Shown here: positions 44,085 through 51,610 of the stretch, one piece after another
How positions within the stretch are numbered: the stretch's first letter is position 1
How the letters are laid out: every line of letters begins with the position of its first letter
Assembly (NCBI GenBank): GCA_035462375.1
Contig: DATHUJ010000240.1
Coordinates: forward strand, 1 to 53,710
Source of the DNA: DASTQL01 sp035462375
GTDB lineage: Bacteria > Actinomycetota > Actinomycetes > Jiangellales > Jiangellaceae
Direction of reading: 5' to 3'
Length of the DNA stretch: 53,710 nt
Notes under the pieces: model-generated
The model's database searches: none
What the model saw: only the letters and a program-made list of their open reading frames with translations
What the model was told of the DNA's origin: nothing
Translations under genes and position numbers: made by a program

Positions 44085-44708
44085 GTGGGCGATCGCACGA
44101 CCGCCGAGCTCGTGCGTGATGCCGCTGCCGGTGACCAGTCCGCGTGGAACGAGATCGTCGAGCGCTACTCCGGTCTCGTCTGGGCCGTGGCCCGCGGCCA
44201 CCGGATCGGCCACGCAGACGCCTCCGACGTCTTCCAGACCACCTGGCTGCGCCTGGTCGAGCACCTCGACCAGGTGCGCGAGCCCGACCACCTCGGCGGC
44301 TGGCTGTCACAGACTGCGCGGCGTGAGTGCCTGCGCCTGCTCCGGCTGCGCGGGCGCGAGCTCCCGGACGAGGACGTCGCCCTGGGGCGCGACCCCGGCG
44401 ATCATGCCGACCACGGTGAGCCGTCCGCACCAGGACCGGAGGCCGCCTTGCTCGCCCGCGAGGAGCGGGCCGCCGTCGTGGCGGCCTTCGCCGGCCTGTC
44501 CGGCCGGTGCCAGGCCCTGCTCCGGCTCCTCACTGCCGATCCTGCCCCCAGCTACGCCGAGGTCTCCGCGACCCTGGACATGCCGGTCGGGAGCATCGGT
44601 CCCACGCGGGGCCGCTGCCTCGACCAGCTCCGCCGCCTGCTCGACCGGGTGCCCGCCGAGCCCGCGGAGCACGACACGAGGAGGTCGCCGTGGTTGACCG
44701 AGAGCTGA
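44085..44708 (+). CDS. RNA polymerase sigma-70 factor, ECF-like
   Basis: 207-aa alternative sigma factor. Region 2 (about 17-88) has WNEIVERYSGLVWAVARGHR, ADASDVFQTTWLRLVEHLD and GGWLSQTARRECLRLLR. An acidic linker (95-120) is followed by region 4 (about 125-180), EERAAVVAAFAGLSGRCQAL and YAEVSATLDMPVGSIGPTRG, the helix-turn-helix ending in CLDQLRRLLD. GTG at 44085 is preferred to the in-frame GTG at 44073: GGAGGG precedes it and family members begin MGDRT. It overlaps the next gene by 19 bases. Target promoters unknown. Confidence 0.9.
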   Translation: MGDRTTAELVRDAAAGDQSAWNEIVERYSGLVWAVARGHRIGHADASDVFQTTWLRLVEHLDQVREPDHLGGWLSQTARRECLRLLRLRGRELPDEDVALGRDPGDHADHGEPSAPGPEAALLAREERAAVVAAFAGLSGRCQALLRLLTADPAPSYAEVSATLDMPVGSIGPTRGRCLDQLRRLLDRVPAEPAEHDTRRSPWLTES

Positions 44709-45157
44709 GCAGCGCCGACCGCCGACTGCTGGACGGTCTCCGTGAGGCGCTCGCCGAGGCCGACCCGGTACCCGAGGTGCTGCTCGAGGCCGCGCGGGCG
44801 TCCTTCACCTGGCGCACGGTGGACGCCGAGCTCGCGGAGCTGGTCGCCGACACCGCCCTGGAGTCCGGCGCCGTGCGCGGCCCCGGCGCACCCCGCCTGC
44901 TGACCTTCACCGCCGGTCCCACCACCCTGGTCGTCGAGATCGGGACCGCCGGGACTCAGCGCCACCTGCTGGGCCAGATCGTGCGTCCCCGTCGGGCCGA
45001 GGTGGAGGTCCGCCACTCGGGCGGGACGCTCAACGTCGTCGCCGACGACCTGGGCCGATTCCGGGTCGAGACCGTCCCGGCCGGTCCGCTGAGCCTGACC
45101 TGCCGGTTCCCCGACGCCGAGGGGCAGCCCGTCGTCACGAGCTGGGTGACCGTGTAG
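44690..45157 (+). CDS. Sigma-factor-linked protein with C-terminal beta-sandwich (unknown function)
   Basis: 155-aa soluble protein. A helical N-terminus (RRLLDGLREALAEADPVPEV and FTWRTVDAELAELVADTALE, residues about 10-60) precedes a beta-rich C-terminal half, LLTFTAGPTTLVVEIG..., with VVADDLGRFRVETVPAGPLS, a carboxypeptidase-regulatory-like segment. Proteins of this build typically sit between an ECF-like sigma gene and a CHAT-protease gene in actinobacteria (from memory). Here the CHAT gene is absent. Could be an anti-sigma or adaptor protein. GTG at 44690, inside the sigma gene, so coupled. Its stop codon is in the first copy of a 9-bp tandem repeat. Confidence 0.78.
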   Translation: MVDRELSSADRRLLDGLREALAEADPVPEVLLEAARASFTWRTVDAELAELVADTALESGAVRGPGAPRLLTFTAGPTTLVVEIGTAGTQRHLLGQIVRPRRAEVEVRHSGGTLNVVADDLGRFRVETVPAGPLSLTCRFPDAEGQPVVTSWVTV

Positions 45158-45196
45158 CCGGTGTAGCCGGTGTAGCCGGCATAACCGGCATAGCCG
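45152..45196. repeat. 9-bp tandem repeat, five copies
   Basis: Three GTGTAGCCG units followed by two degenerate GCATARCCG units. The first contains the stop codon of the 155-aa gene; the array ends 10 bp before the convergent phosphodiesterase stop. Each plus-strand unit carries an in-phase TAG or TAA. Confidence 0.85.
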
Positions 45197-45205
45197 GCGG
45201 CCCCC

Positions 45206-46336
45206 TCAGGCCTCCGCCACGAGCAGCGGCACGACCATCTCGTCCTCGCTGACGGATCCGTGCAGGCCGACCAGGGTGGCCTCGACCGGGAAGACGCTGC
45301 GGACCTCCACGGCGAGGTCGCCGTGGCAGGCGACCACGACGTCGCCGAGCCGTTCGGCCACCCGCGCCTCGACCGCCCCGAACCAACCCGCGCCGACCGC
45401 GTCCGCGCGATCGACCACCGAGGCACGCGGTCCCAGCGTCGAGCGCCAGGCCGCGACGACGTCCGGGCCGGCGCCGTCCCGGACGTACAGGTGGCGCAGG
45501 CGGGCCTCGCCACCCACGACCAGCACGCCCTCCCGCAACGCGGGGACGTCGTCGACGTCGACGCGACCGTCGGGCGGCACGTCGACCATGCCGTGGTCAC
45601 CCGTGACGACGAGCACGCACCCGAGCGGCAGGGCGTCGTAGAGCTCCTCGGCGAACCGGTCGACCATGGCCAGCTGGTGTCGCCAGGCGGCCGACCCGCA
45701 CCCGACCCGGTGCCCGGTGAGGTCCAGGTCGCCGTCGTAGGCGTAGACGAGGCTGCGCGGCCCGGCCGAGGCCGCAGCGGCTGCCGCGGCGACCCGTTCC
45801 CCGAGGGTGTCCGCGCCCACAAAGGACCCCCCGCGCAGACCCGCCCGCGTGAGGCCGGACGAGCGGAAGCGGCGCTGGCCGACCACGGTCACCTGCACGC
45901 CCGCGCGCGCACCACGCTCGAGGACGGTCGGGTGCGGTTGGTAGTCGACCGGGTCCACGTGCTCGTCCCAGCGCAACGCGTTGAGCAACCGGTCGGTCCC
46001 CGGCAGCCTCGACGTGTAGCCGACCAGCCCGTGGCGTCCTGGGACGAGCCCGGTGCCGAGGCTGGCCAGGCTCGTCGCCGTCGTCGATGGGATCCCGGCC
46101 GTGAGGTCCCTGCCCGGCCGCAGCAGGGAGGTCAGGAACGGGGCGTGGGACGGGTGCGCCTGCACCAGGTTGCGCCCCAGACCGTCGACCAGGAGCACGC
46201 AGAGGGACCGGCAGGCCGGCAGCCCGATCAGGTCGTCCTCGCCGGGCACACCCAGCGCCCCGAGCGCAGAAGGCATCAGGTCGGCGATCGACCCACCGCC
46301 GTACCGGGGCAGGACGGCGTCGGACGGCAGGGTCAC
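45206..46336 (-). CDS. Alkaline phosphatase-superfamily protein (nucleotide pyrophosphatase/phosphodiesterase type)
   Basis: 376 aa. Metal-site sequences of the type I phosphodiesterase/NPP family are present: VLLVDGLGRNLVQ (Asp51), the nucleophile region IPSTTATSLASLGTG (Thr85 or Thr86), YAYDGDLDLTGHRVG and GDHGMVDVP. No signal peptide, so cytosolic action is likely, unlike secreted NPPs. Substrate unknown. GTG at 46336 overlaps the DUF5998 stop (GTGA), giving a two-gene operon. Convergent with the sigma-linked gene. Confidence 0.88.
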   Translation of the reverse strand: MTLPSDAVLPRYGGGSIADLMPSALGALGVPGEDDLIGLPACRSLCVLLVDGLGRNLVQAHPSHAPFLTSLLRPGRDLTAGIPSTTATSLASLGTGLVPGRHGLVGYTSRLPGTDRLLNALRWDEHVDPVDYQPHPTVLERGARAGVQVTVVGQRRFRSSGLTRAGLRGGSFVGADTLGERVAAAAAAASAGPRSLVYAYDGDLDLTGHRVGCGSAAWRHQLAMVDRFAEELYDALPLGCVLVVTGDHGMVDVPPDGRVDVDDVPALREGVLVVGGEARLRHLYVRDGAGPDVVAAWRSTLGPRASVVDRADAVGAGWFGAVEARVAERLGDVVVACHGDLAVEVRSVFPVEATLVGLHGSVSEDEMVVPLLVAEA

Positions 46337-46914
46337 CGCGACCGGGCCGTGGCGGCGGACAGGGCTCGGGCGAAGGTGAGCAGGGCATCCACCCGGTCCC
46401 GCCCCTCAGCTGCCTCGCTGACCCGCAGGGAGAAGTCGTCCGAGGTCACGGTCCCGGTGTACCCGTGGTCGGCCTCGCACTGCGGGTCGCCACACGTGGC
46501 GGGTTCGAGGTCGACCCGGCTCACCGCCCCCCAGCCGACGGTCACCACCACCTCGCGGACGGGCCCCCCCTCCTCGTACGTGGCCGGTGAGCTGACGGTA
46601 CGACTCACGACGACCGAGCCGATCCGGTCCAGCGGCACGGCCTCCGTCGACGTCGAGGCGTAGGGCAGCGGGTGCTCGTCGTCGGCTGGGTACTCGTCGG
46701 TGTGCCCGACCACCAGGCGCGTGGGTGTCAAGACGAGCACGCTCACATGACGCCGCAGTTCGTCACCGTCGAAGTGCGGCTCGTGGTGCACGACGTAGGA
46801 GGTGACCGGCTCGCCGGCCAGAGCCGTCTCCAGGGTGTCGGAGACGAGGTCCGGGTAGTAGCCGGCCCGCTGGATCTCCAGCCGGAGCATCATGCGGGGA
46901 CTGATGTCGGGCAT
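46333..46914 (-). CDS. DUF5998 family protein
   Basis: 193-aa soluble actinobacterial protein of unknown function. Conserved-looking segments: LRLEIQRAGYYPDLVSDTLE (10-29), VVHHEPHFDGDELRRHVSVL, TPTRLVVGHTDEYP, a paired cysteine segment ATCGDPQCEADHGYTGT that could hold a metal, and a C-terminal helix. ATG at 46914 with AAGGAT six bases upstream and no ribosome site, again a leaderless pattern. First gene of an operon with the phosphodiesterase-like protein. Confidence 0.82.
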   Translation of the reverse strand: MPDISPRMMLRLEIQRAGYYPDLVSDTLETALAGEPVTSYVVHHEPHFDGDELRRHVSVLVLTPTRLVVGHTDEYPADDEHPLPYASTSTEAVPLDRIGSVVVSRTVSSPATYEEGGPVREVVVTVGWGAVSRVDLEPATCGDPQCEADHGYTGTVTSDDFSLRVSEAAEGRDRVDALLTFARALSAATARSR

Positions 46915-46920
46915 GGGCGC

Positions 46921-46926
46921 ATCCTT
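46921..46926 (-). promoter_or_regulatory. Possible -10 of DUF5998 operon (leaderless)
   Basis: AAGGAT six bases before the ATG at 46914, same form as at hemE and hemH. Confidence 0.35.
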
Positions 46927-46937
46927 GCACCCGCTCC

Positions 46938-49619
46938 TCACCCGAGGCGGCGGGTGTACCAGTCGGACCGCAGCGGTGGCGGGGCCACCCGGGCCGTGGC
47001 GTTCACGACGGACAGCCCCTCCCGCGCCACCAGCACCGGGTCGAGGTCGAGGAACGAGACCTCCGGCAGGTCGTCGGTGAGCCGGGACACGCGGTGGAGC
47101 AGGTCGTGCACGGCCGGCAGGTCGGCGACCTCGCCGCCGCGGTAGCCGCGGAGCAGCGGAGCAGACTTGATCTCGTCGACCATCGCCTTCGCGTCCCGGT
47201 CGGTCAGCGGCGGGATGCGGTGGGCCCGGTCGCCCAGCAGCTCCGTGGCCACCCCGGACACCCCGAACGAGACGATCGGTCCGAACAGGTCGTCCTCGCG
47301 GGCCCGTACCGTGACGGGGACGCCCGACGGGGCCATCGGCTGGACCACGAAGTGCGCCTCGGCCGGGTCGGCGAGCGTCACGCACATCGTCGCCCAGGCG
47401 TCGCGCATCCCCTCCGGGGTGTCGATGTTGCGCCAGACGTCGGCGAGGTCGGGACGGTGGCGCAGGTGAGGCGCCGTGGCCTTGAGGACGACGTCCCAAC
47501 CCATCCGCTCCCCCGCGGCCACGGCGCTCGCGACGTCGGGGACGGGCACCATCTCGAGCAGGTCGATCCCGTAGCAGGCCAGTATCGAGCGCAGCGGTGG
47601 CCCCGCGAGATCAGCCCCCTGGGGCTCGGCGGCCAGCACCTGACGGACGATGCGACGCGCCCCCGCCGGGTCGCAGCCGGCGACCTCGGGCACCCGCCCG
47701 GTCGGTGTGGCCCGCCACGCGGCGTACGCCGTGACGTGCCCGAGCGCCCTGGCCGCCTCCTCCGGGGACGGGTACGAGGGGACCGAGCCGCGCTGCGGGA
47801 TCCCGTGCTCGTCCAGGTGGCTCAGCGCCGCCGGGACGCCACCGGTCCCCAGGAAGGTCGTGACGATCGGCTTGCGCGACCGGGCCGCAACGCCCGCCAG
47901 CACCCTAGCGATCTCGCCGGCGGCCGTGGACCGAACAGTCGGCGCGAAGACGACCAGCATCGAGTCGACGACCGGGTCCTCCATCAGGGCGGCGAGCGCG
48001 TGCTCGAAGTCCGCCCCGCCCGCCCGGGGCCCAAGGTCTTGCGCCTCGCCGACGACCTCCAGCCCGGACGTGGTGGCCGCGTCGGCGGCGAGGAGGCCGA
48101 GGGCGTCGGAGTTGCCGACGACGGCGACCCGTCGGCCGGCAGGCAGCGGTTGAAAGGCCAGCACCTGCGCGACGTCGAACATCTCGGCGAGCGTCCCGAC
48201 CCGGATCACTCCCGCTTGGCGGAACATCGCCTCGTGGGCGGCCGGCGGGGCGTCGGAGGTCCGGACGGCGTGGCCCAGCGGGACCCCCTGGGTGTACAGC
48301 CCGGTGCGGACCGCGACGACGGGCTTCGTGCGGGCCACGCGCCGGGCGAGCCGGGCGAACTTGCGCGGGTTGCCGATGGACTCGAGGTAGAGGAGCACCA
48401 CCTCGGTGGCCGGATCCTCCTCCCAGTACTGCAGCAGGTCGTTGCCGGACACGTCCGCGCGGTTGCCGGCCGAGACGAAGGTGGAGAGGCCGAGTCCCCG
48501 TTCGGCCATCTGGGCGAGCAGGGCCGAGCCGAGGGCGCCGGACTGGGAGAAGAAGCCGATCCTCCCGCGCGGTGGCACGACCGCCGCCAGCGAAGCGTTG
48601 AGCGAGACCTCGGCGTCGGTGTTGACGATGCCGAGGCAGTTGGGCCCCACCACGCGCATCCCGTTCGCCCGGGCCAGGCGGACCAGAGCGCGCTGCCGGG
48701 CCCGGCCCTCCTCGCCGGACTCCGCGAAGCCGGCGGACACCACCACGAGACCCCTGACCCCCTTGCGGGCGCAGTCGAGCACCACGTCGGCGACGGCCTC
48801 CGCCGGGACCGCCACGACGGCCAGGTCGACGTCGGCCGGGACGTCCCCGACGGAGGCGAAGGCAGGCACCCCGGACACCGCGGGAGCGGCCGGGTTGACG
48901 GCGTAGACCGGCCCGGTGAAGCCGCTCAGGACGAGGTTGCGGACCAGGGCGTGGCCGACCGTGTCGCGTGTTCGGCTGGCCCCCACGACGGCCGCGGAGC
49001 CGGGTGTCAGCAGCCGCTGGATCGACCGGGCCTCGGCGCGGTGCTCGCGGGCCGCGCTGACCTCCAGGCTGTGCTCGGTCGGGCGGATCTCGAACTGGAG
49101 GTGGATGACGCCTTCCTCCATGGTGTTGTCGACCGTGTAGCCGGCGTCGCGGAAGACCGTGATCATCCTGCGGTTGCGCGGCAGGACGTCGGCGACGAAG
49201 CGGCGGATCCCGCGCTCCCGGGCCGCCTGGGCCAGGTGCTCGAGCAGGACGCTGCCGACCCCGCGGCCCTGGTGCGCGTCCTCCACCAAGAACGCCACCT
49301 CGGCCTCGCGCGGGCCCACCCGGTCGTAGCGGCCCACGGCGATCATCTCGTCGCCGACCAGCAGGATGAACGCGACGCGCTCGTCGTGGTCGACGTGGGT
49401 GAAGTTCTCCACGTCGCGGTCGGTGAGCGTCGGGTAGGGCGCGAAGAAGCGGTAGTACTTCGACTCGTCACTGACCCGGCTGTAGAAGGTCACCAGCCGG
49501 GCGGCATCGCCCGGGGTGATGGGTCGCAGGTGGGCCGTGGCGCCGTCGGAGAGCACCACATCGGCCTCCCAGTGCCCCGGATAGCCCGCCCCCCGCCCTC
49601 CTGCCGCCGGCGCCGTCAC
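46938..49619 (-). CDS. GNAT acetyltransferase fused to NDP-forming acyl-CoA synthetase (Pat-like)
   Basis: 893-aa bifunctional protein of the protein lysine acetyltransferase group. The N-terminal GNAT domain (about 20-170) shows LRPITPGDAARLVTFYSRVS, VAFLVEDAHQGRGVGSVLLE with the acetyl-CoA loop QGRGVG, and RFVADVLPRNRRMITVFRDA. The rest is an acyl-CoA synthetase (ADP-forming type): CoA-binding (GSAAVVGASRTRDTVGHALV), succinyl-CoA-ligase-like (VVGPNCLGIVN, FFSQSGALGSALL) and a C-terminal ATP-grasp (LKATAPHLRHRPDLADV). In Enterobacteria the GNAT domain is C-terminal; here the order is reversed. GTG 49619 is preferred to 49628 because a TAGCGT -10 lies seven bases upstream of it. Confidence 0.9.
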   Translation of the reverse strand: MTAPAAGGRGAGYPGHWEADVVLSDGATAHLRPITPGDAARLVTFYSRVSDESKYYRFFAPYPTLTDRDVENFTHVDHDERVAFILLVGDEMIAVGRYDRVGPREAEVAFLVEDAHQGRGVGSVLLEHLAQAARERGIRRFVADVLPRNRRMITVFRDAGYTVDNTMEEGVIHLQFEIRPTEHSLEVSAAREHRAEARSIQRLLTPGSAAVVGASRTRDTVGHALVRNLVLSGFTGPVYAVNPAAPAVSGVPAFASVGDVPADVDLAVVAVPAEAVADVVLDCARKGVRGLVVVSAGFAESGEEGRARQRALVRLARANGMRVVGPNCLGIVNTDAEVSLNASLAAVVPPRGRIGFFSQSGALGSALLAQMAERGLGLSTFVSAGNRADVSGNDLLQYWEEDPATEVVLLYLESIGNPRKFARLARRVARTKPVVAVRTGLYTQGVPLGHAVRTSDAPPAAHEAMFRQAGVIRVGTLAEMFDVAQVLAFQPLPAGRRVAVVGNSDALGLLAADAATTSGLEVVGEAQDLGPRAGGADFEHALAALMEDPVVDSMLVVFAPTVRSTAAGEIARVLAGVAARSRKPIVTTFLGTGGVPAALSHLDEHGIPQRGSVPSYPSPEEAARALGHVTAYAAWRATPTGRVPEVAGCDPAGARRIVRQVLAAEPQGADLAGPPLRSILACYGIDLLEMVPVPDVASAVAAGERMGWDVVLKATAPHLRHRPDLADVWRNIDTPEGMRDAWATMCVTLADPAEAHFVVQPMAPSGVPVTVRAREDDLFGPIVSFGVSGVATELLGDRAHRIPPLTDRDAKAMVDEIKSAPLLRGYRGGEVADLPAVHDLLHRVSRLTDDLPEVSFLDLDPVLVAREGLSVVNATARVAPPPLRSDWYTRRLG

Positions 49620-49626
49620 GACGGTC

Positions 49627-49632
49627 ACGCTA
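49627..49632 (-). promoter_or_regulatory. -10 element of the GNAT-synthetase gene (leaderless)
   Basis: TAGCGT on the minus strand seven bases before GTG 49619. It overlaps the alternative GTG at 49628, arguing against that start. Confidence 0.45.
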
Positions 49633-49645
49633 GCGCCGACGCCGG

Positions 49646-49651
49646 TAGCGT
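49646..49651 (+). promoter_or_regulatory. -10 element of psuG (leaderless)
   Basis: TAGCGT six bases before the GTG at 49658. It faces the GNAT-synthetase -10 only 13 bp away, so the two promoters overlap back to back. Confidence 0.45.
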
Positions 49652-49657
49652 GGCGCG

Positions 49658-50572
49658 GTGCTGGTCCGATCCGCCGAGGTGCGTGACGCCCTGGACTCTG
49701 GGCGTCCGGTCGTCGCCCTGGAGTCCACGCTGCTCGCCCACGGCCTGCCGCGCCCGGTCAACCTGGAGGTGGGTGTTGGTCTCGAGCGGGTCGTGCGCGA
49801 CGCCGGTGCGGTGCCCGCGACGGTCGCGGTGCTCGACGGAGCGGTCCGCGTGGGCCTCACGTCGGAGCAGCTCGGTCGGGTCTGCGAGGACCCTGCGGTC
49901 GTCAAGGCGTCGCTCCGGGACGTGGCACCCGCCCTCGCGCAGGGAGTGCCGGCCGGCACCACGGTGGCGGCTACGGCGTGGGTGGCATCGCGGTCGGGTA
50001 TCGCGGCGTTCGCGACCGGGGGTCTGGGGGGCGTCCACCGCGGTGCAGCGACCAGCTTCGACGTCTCGGCGGACCTCGACGTCCTCGCCTCCTGCCCGCT
50101 GGTGGTCGTCTGTTCCGGGGTGAAGTCGATCCTGGACGTGCCGGCGACGGTCGAACGCCTCGAGACCCTGTCGGTGGGTGTGCTCGGCTACCGCACCGAC
50201 CGCTTCCCCGGCTTCTACGTCGCCGACGGTGGCGCTCCGGTCACCTGGCGGGCCGATTCGCCGGAGGAGGTGGCCCGGGTCGCCCTGGCCCGGCACGACC
50301 TTGGCCTCCCCCAGGCCCTGGTCGTGGCCCGGCCGGTCCCGGCCGACGCGGAGCTCGACCCCACCCTGCACGACCGGGTCCTCGCGGAGGCGCTCTCGGC
50401 CACGGCAGCGGCCGGGATCGGCGGCCGGGACCTCACCCCCCACCTCCTGGCCCACGTCCACGCGGCGACGGGAGGGGCGAGCCTGCGCGCCAACGTGGCC
50501 CTCGTCCGGGCCAACGCCGAGCTGGCGGCCCGGGTGGCTGTGGCGGTCTCCGCAGCGCTGGCCGCGCGATGA
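49658..50572 (+). CDS. psuG: Pseudouridine-5'-phosphate glycosidase PsuG
   Basis: Breaks the C-C glycosidic bond of pseudouridine 5'-phosphate to give uracil and ribose 5-phosphate; salvage of RNA modification products. 304 aa, standard size. VVALESTLLAHGLPRPVN carries Glu22 (equivalent of E. coli Glu31), and CSGVKSILD carries Lys156 (the Schiff-base lysine). AFATGGLGGVHRGA is the phosphate-binding loop, and GGRDLTPHLLAHVHAATGG the C-terminal family segment. GTG at 49658 with a TAGCGT -10 six bases upstream. Its stop overlaps the kinase start (ATGA). Confidence 0.95.
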   Translation: MLVRSAEVRDALDSGRPVVALESTLLAHGLPRPVNLEVGVGLERVVRDAGAVPATVAVLDGAVRVGLTSEQLGRVCEDPAVVKASLRDVAPALAQGVPAGTTVAATAWVASRSGIAAFATGGLGGVHRGAATSFDVSADLDVLASCPLVVVCSGVKSILDVPATVERLETLSVGVLGYRTDRFPGFYVADGGAPVTWRADSPEEVARVALARHDLGLPQALVVARPVPADAELDPTLHDRVLAEALSATAAAGIGGRDLTPHLLAHVHAATGGASLRANVALVRANAELAARVAVAVSAALAAR

Positions 50573-51471
50573 CGCGTCCGCCTCCGGTCGTCGTCGTCGG
50601 GGACCTGCTGACCGACGTCCTGGTCCGGGCGGACACGCCCCGTACCCACGCCAGCGACGCTCCCGCGGCCGTCTCCGTGCACGGCGGCGGGTCGGGAGGC
50701 AACGTCGCGGCCTGGCTGGCCACGCTGGGCGTCCCGGTGACCTTCGTCGGACGCGTGGGCACCGACCGGTACGGGACAGCGGCGGAGGACGGGCTGGTGG
50801 CAGCGGGCGTCCGGACCGAGCTGGCTCGGGACCCCGACGCCCCGACGGGCGCCTGCGTGGTGCTCGTGCACGCGGACGGGGAACGCGACTTCCTCGTCGA
50901 CCCGGGCGCCAGCGCCCGGCTGGCACCGGCGGACCTGCCCGTGGCCTGCTTCGCCCCGGGCCGGCACCTGCACCTGTCCGGCTACCCGGTGCTGCACGCC
51001 GGATCGCGGCCGGCCGCCGTGGCCGCGGTCGAGCGGGCGCGGTCAGCCGGGATGACCGTGTCGGTGGACCCCGCGAGCGCCGTGCCGCTCGCGGAGCTGG
51101 GGGGCGCTCGCTTCCTGGACCTGCTCGGTCCGGTGGACCTGCTGCTGCCGAATGCCGAAGAGGCCGCCGTGCTCACGGGCGAGGCCGAACCGGCCGCGGC
51201 GGGGGCGGTCCTCACCAGGCACGCCCGGGAGGTGGTGGTCACGCTCGGGCCGGGCGGCGCGCTCTGGTGCGAGGACGGTTCCCCGGCGGTCCGGGTGCCC
51301 GCCGACCTGGTGGTGGACTCGCCGGAGAGCACGGGCGCCGGCGACGCCTTCGCCGCCGGCTGGCTGCACTCCCGGCTGGGGGGCGCCGAGCCGCCGGTGG
51401 CGCTACGGGCGGCCTGCGCGCTGGCTGCCAGGGTGGTGTCCCGGCCGGGAGCGCGCCCGGGCCGGATGTGA
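50569..51471 (+). CDS. psuK: PfkB-family carbohydrate kinase, probable pseudouridine kinase PsuK
   Basis: Probably phosphorylates pseudouridine to pseudouridine 5'-phosphate, the PsuG substrate; assigned from coupling to psuG because PfkB kinases are hard to separate by sequence. 300 aa. GGGSGGNVAAWLATLG (39-54) is the PfkB N-terminal signature, LLLPNAEEAAVLTG the middle motif and DSPESTGAGDAFAAGWLHS the C-terminal signature with catalytic Asp in GAGD. ATG overlaps the psuG stop. The last codons and stop lie in a 16-bp tandem repeat, so the C-terminus may vary among relatives. Confidence 0.85.
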   Translation: MTRPPPVVVVGDLLTDVLVRADTPRTHASDAPAAVSVHGGGSGGNVAAWLATLGVPVTFVGRVGTDRYGTAAEDGLVAAGVRTELARDPDAPTGACVVLVHADGERDFLVDPGASARLAPADLPVACFAPGRHLHLSGYPVLHAGSRPAAVAAVERARSAGMTVSVDPASAVPLAELGGARFLDLLGPVDLLLPNAEEAAVLTGEAEPAAAGAVLTRHAREVVVTLGPGGALWCEDGSPAVRVPADLVVDSPESTGAGDAFAAGWLHSRLGGAEPPVALRAACALAARVVSRPGARPGRM

Positions 51472-51503
51472 CCCGGGCCGGATGTGACCCGGGCCGGGTG
51501 GGA
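51456..51503. repeat. 16-bp tandem repeat, three copies
   Basis: CCCGGGCCGGATGTGA at 51456-51471 and 51472-51487, with a third copy to 51503 carrying two changes. The first copy contains the last codons and TGA of the kinase gene; each intact copy repeats an ATG-TGA. Confidence 0.85.
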
Positions 51504-51610
51504 TCGCGGAACACGGTTCAGGAACGGCGTTGCAGCCTCTTGACCGAAACCAACAGACTCGGGCATGCTCAGATCCAGACACAGGTAGGGATCGGGGGTG
51601 AGACCCGCTG
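51504..51610 (+). promoter_or_regulatory. fruR-fruK control region
   Basis: About 100 bp before fruR. It contains TTGACC (51540-51545), a possible -35, with no convincing -10 at the right distance, a small GAAC-N3-GTTC repeat (51509-51519), and a GGGGGTGAG ribosome site near 51595. FruR autoregulation from here is likely but no operator can be fixed. Confidence 0.35.

Noticed and set aside
47094..50123. A 1009-codon open frame on the plus strand opposite the GNAT-synthetase gene, and similar long frames opposite xylH (19255-21396), dxs (14470-16401) and others
   Set aside because: In very GC-rich DNA the strand opposite a real gene rarely contains stop codons. These frames have Arg/Gly/Pro/His-rich composition, no family resemblance and no ribosome sites, whereas the opposite strand encodes recognisable proteins.
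51509..51519. GAAC-ACG-GTTC upstream of fruR as a second LexA box
   Set aside because: The arms are spaced by three bases, not four, and the flanking C/G of the LexA consensus is missing.
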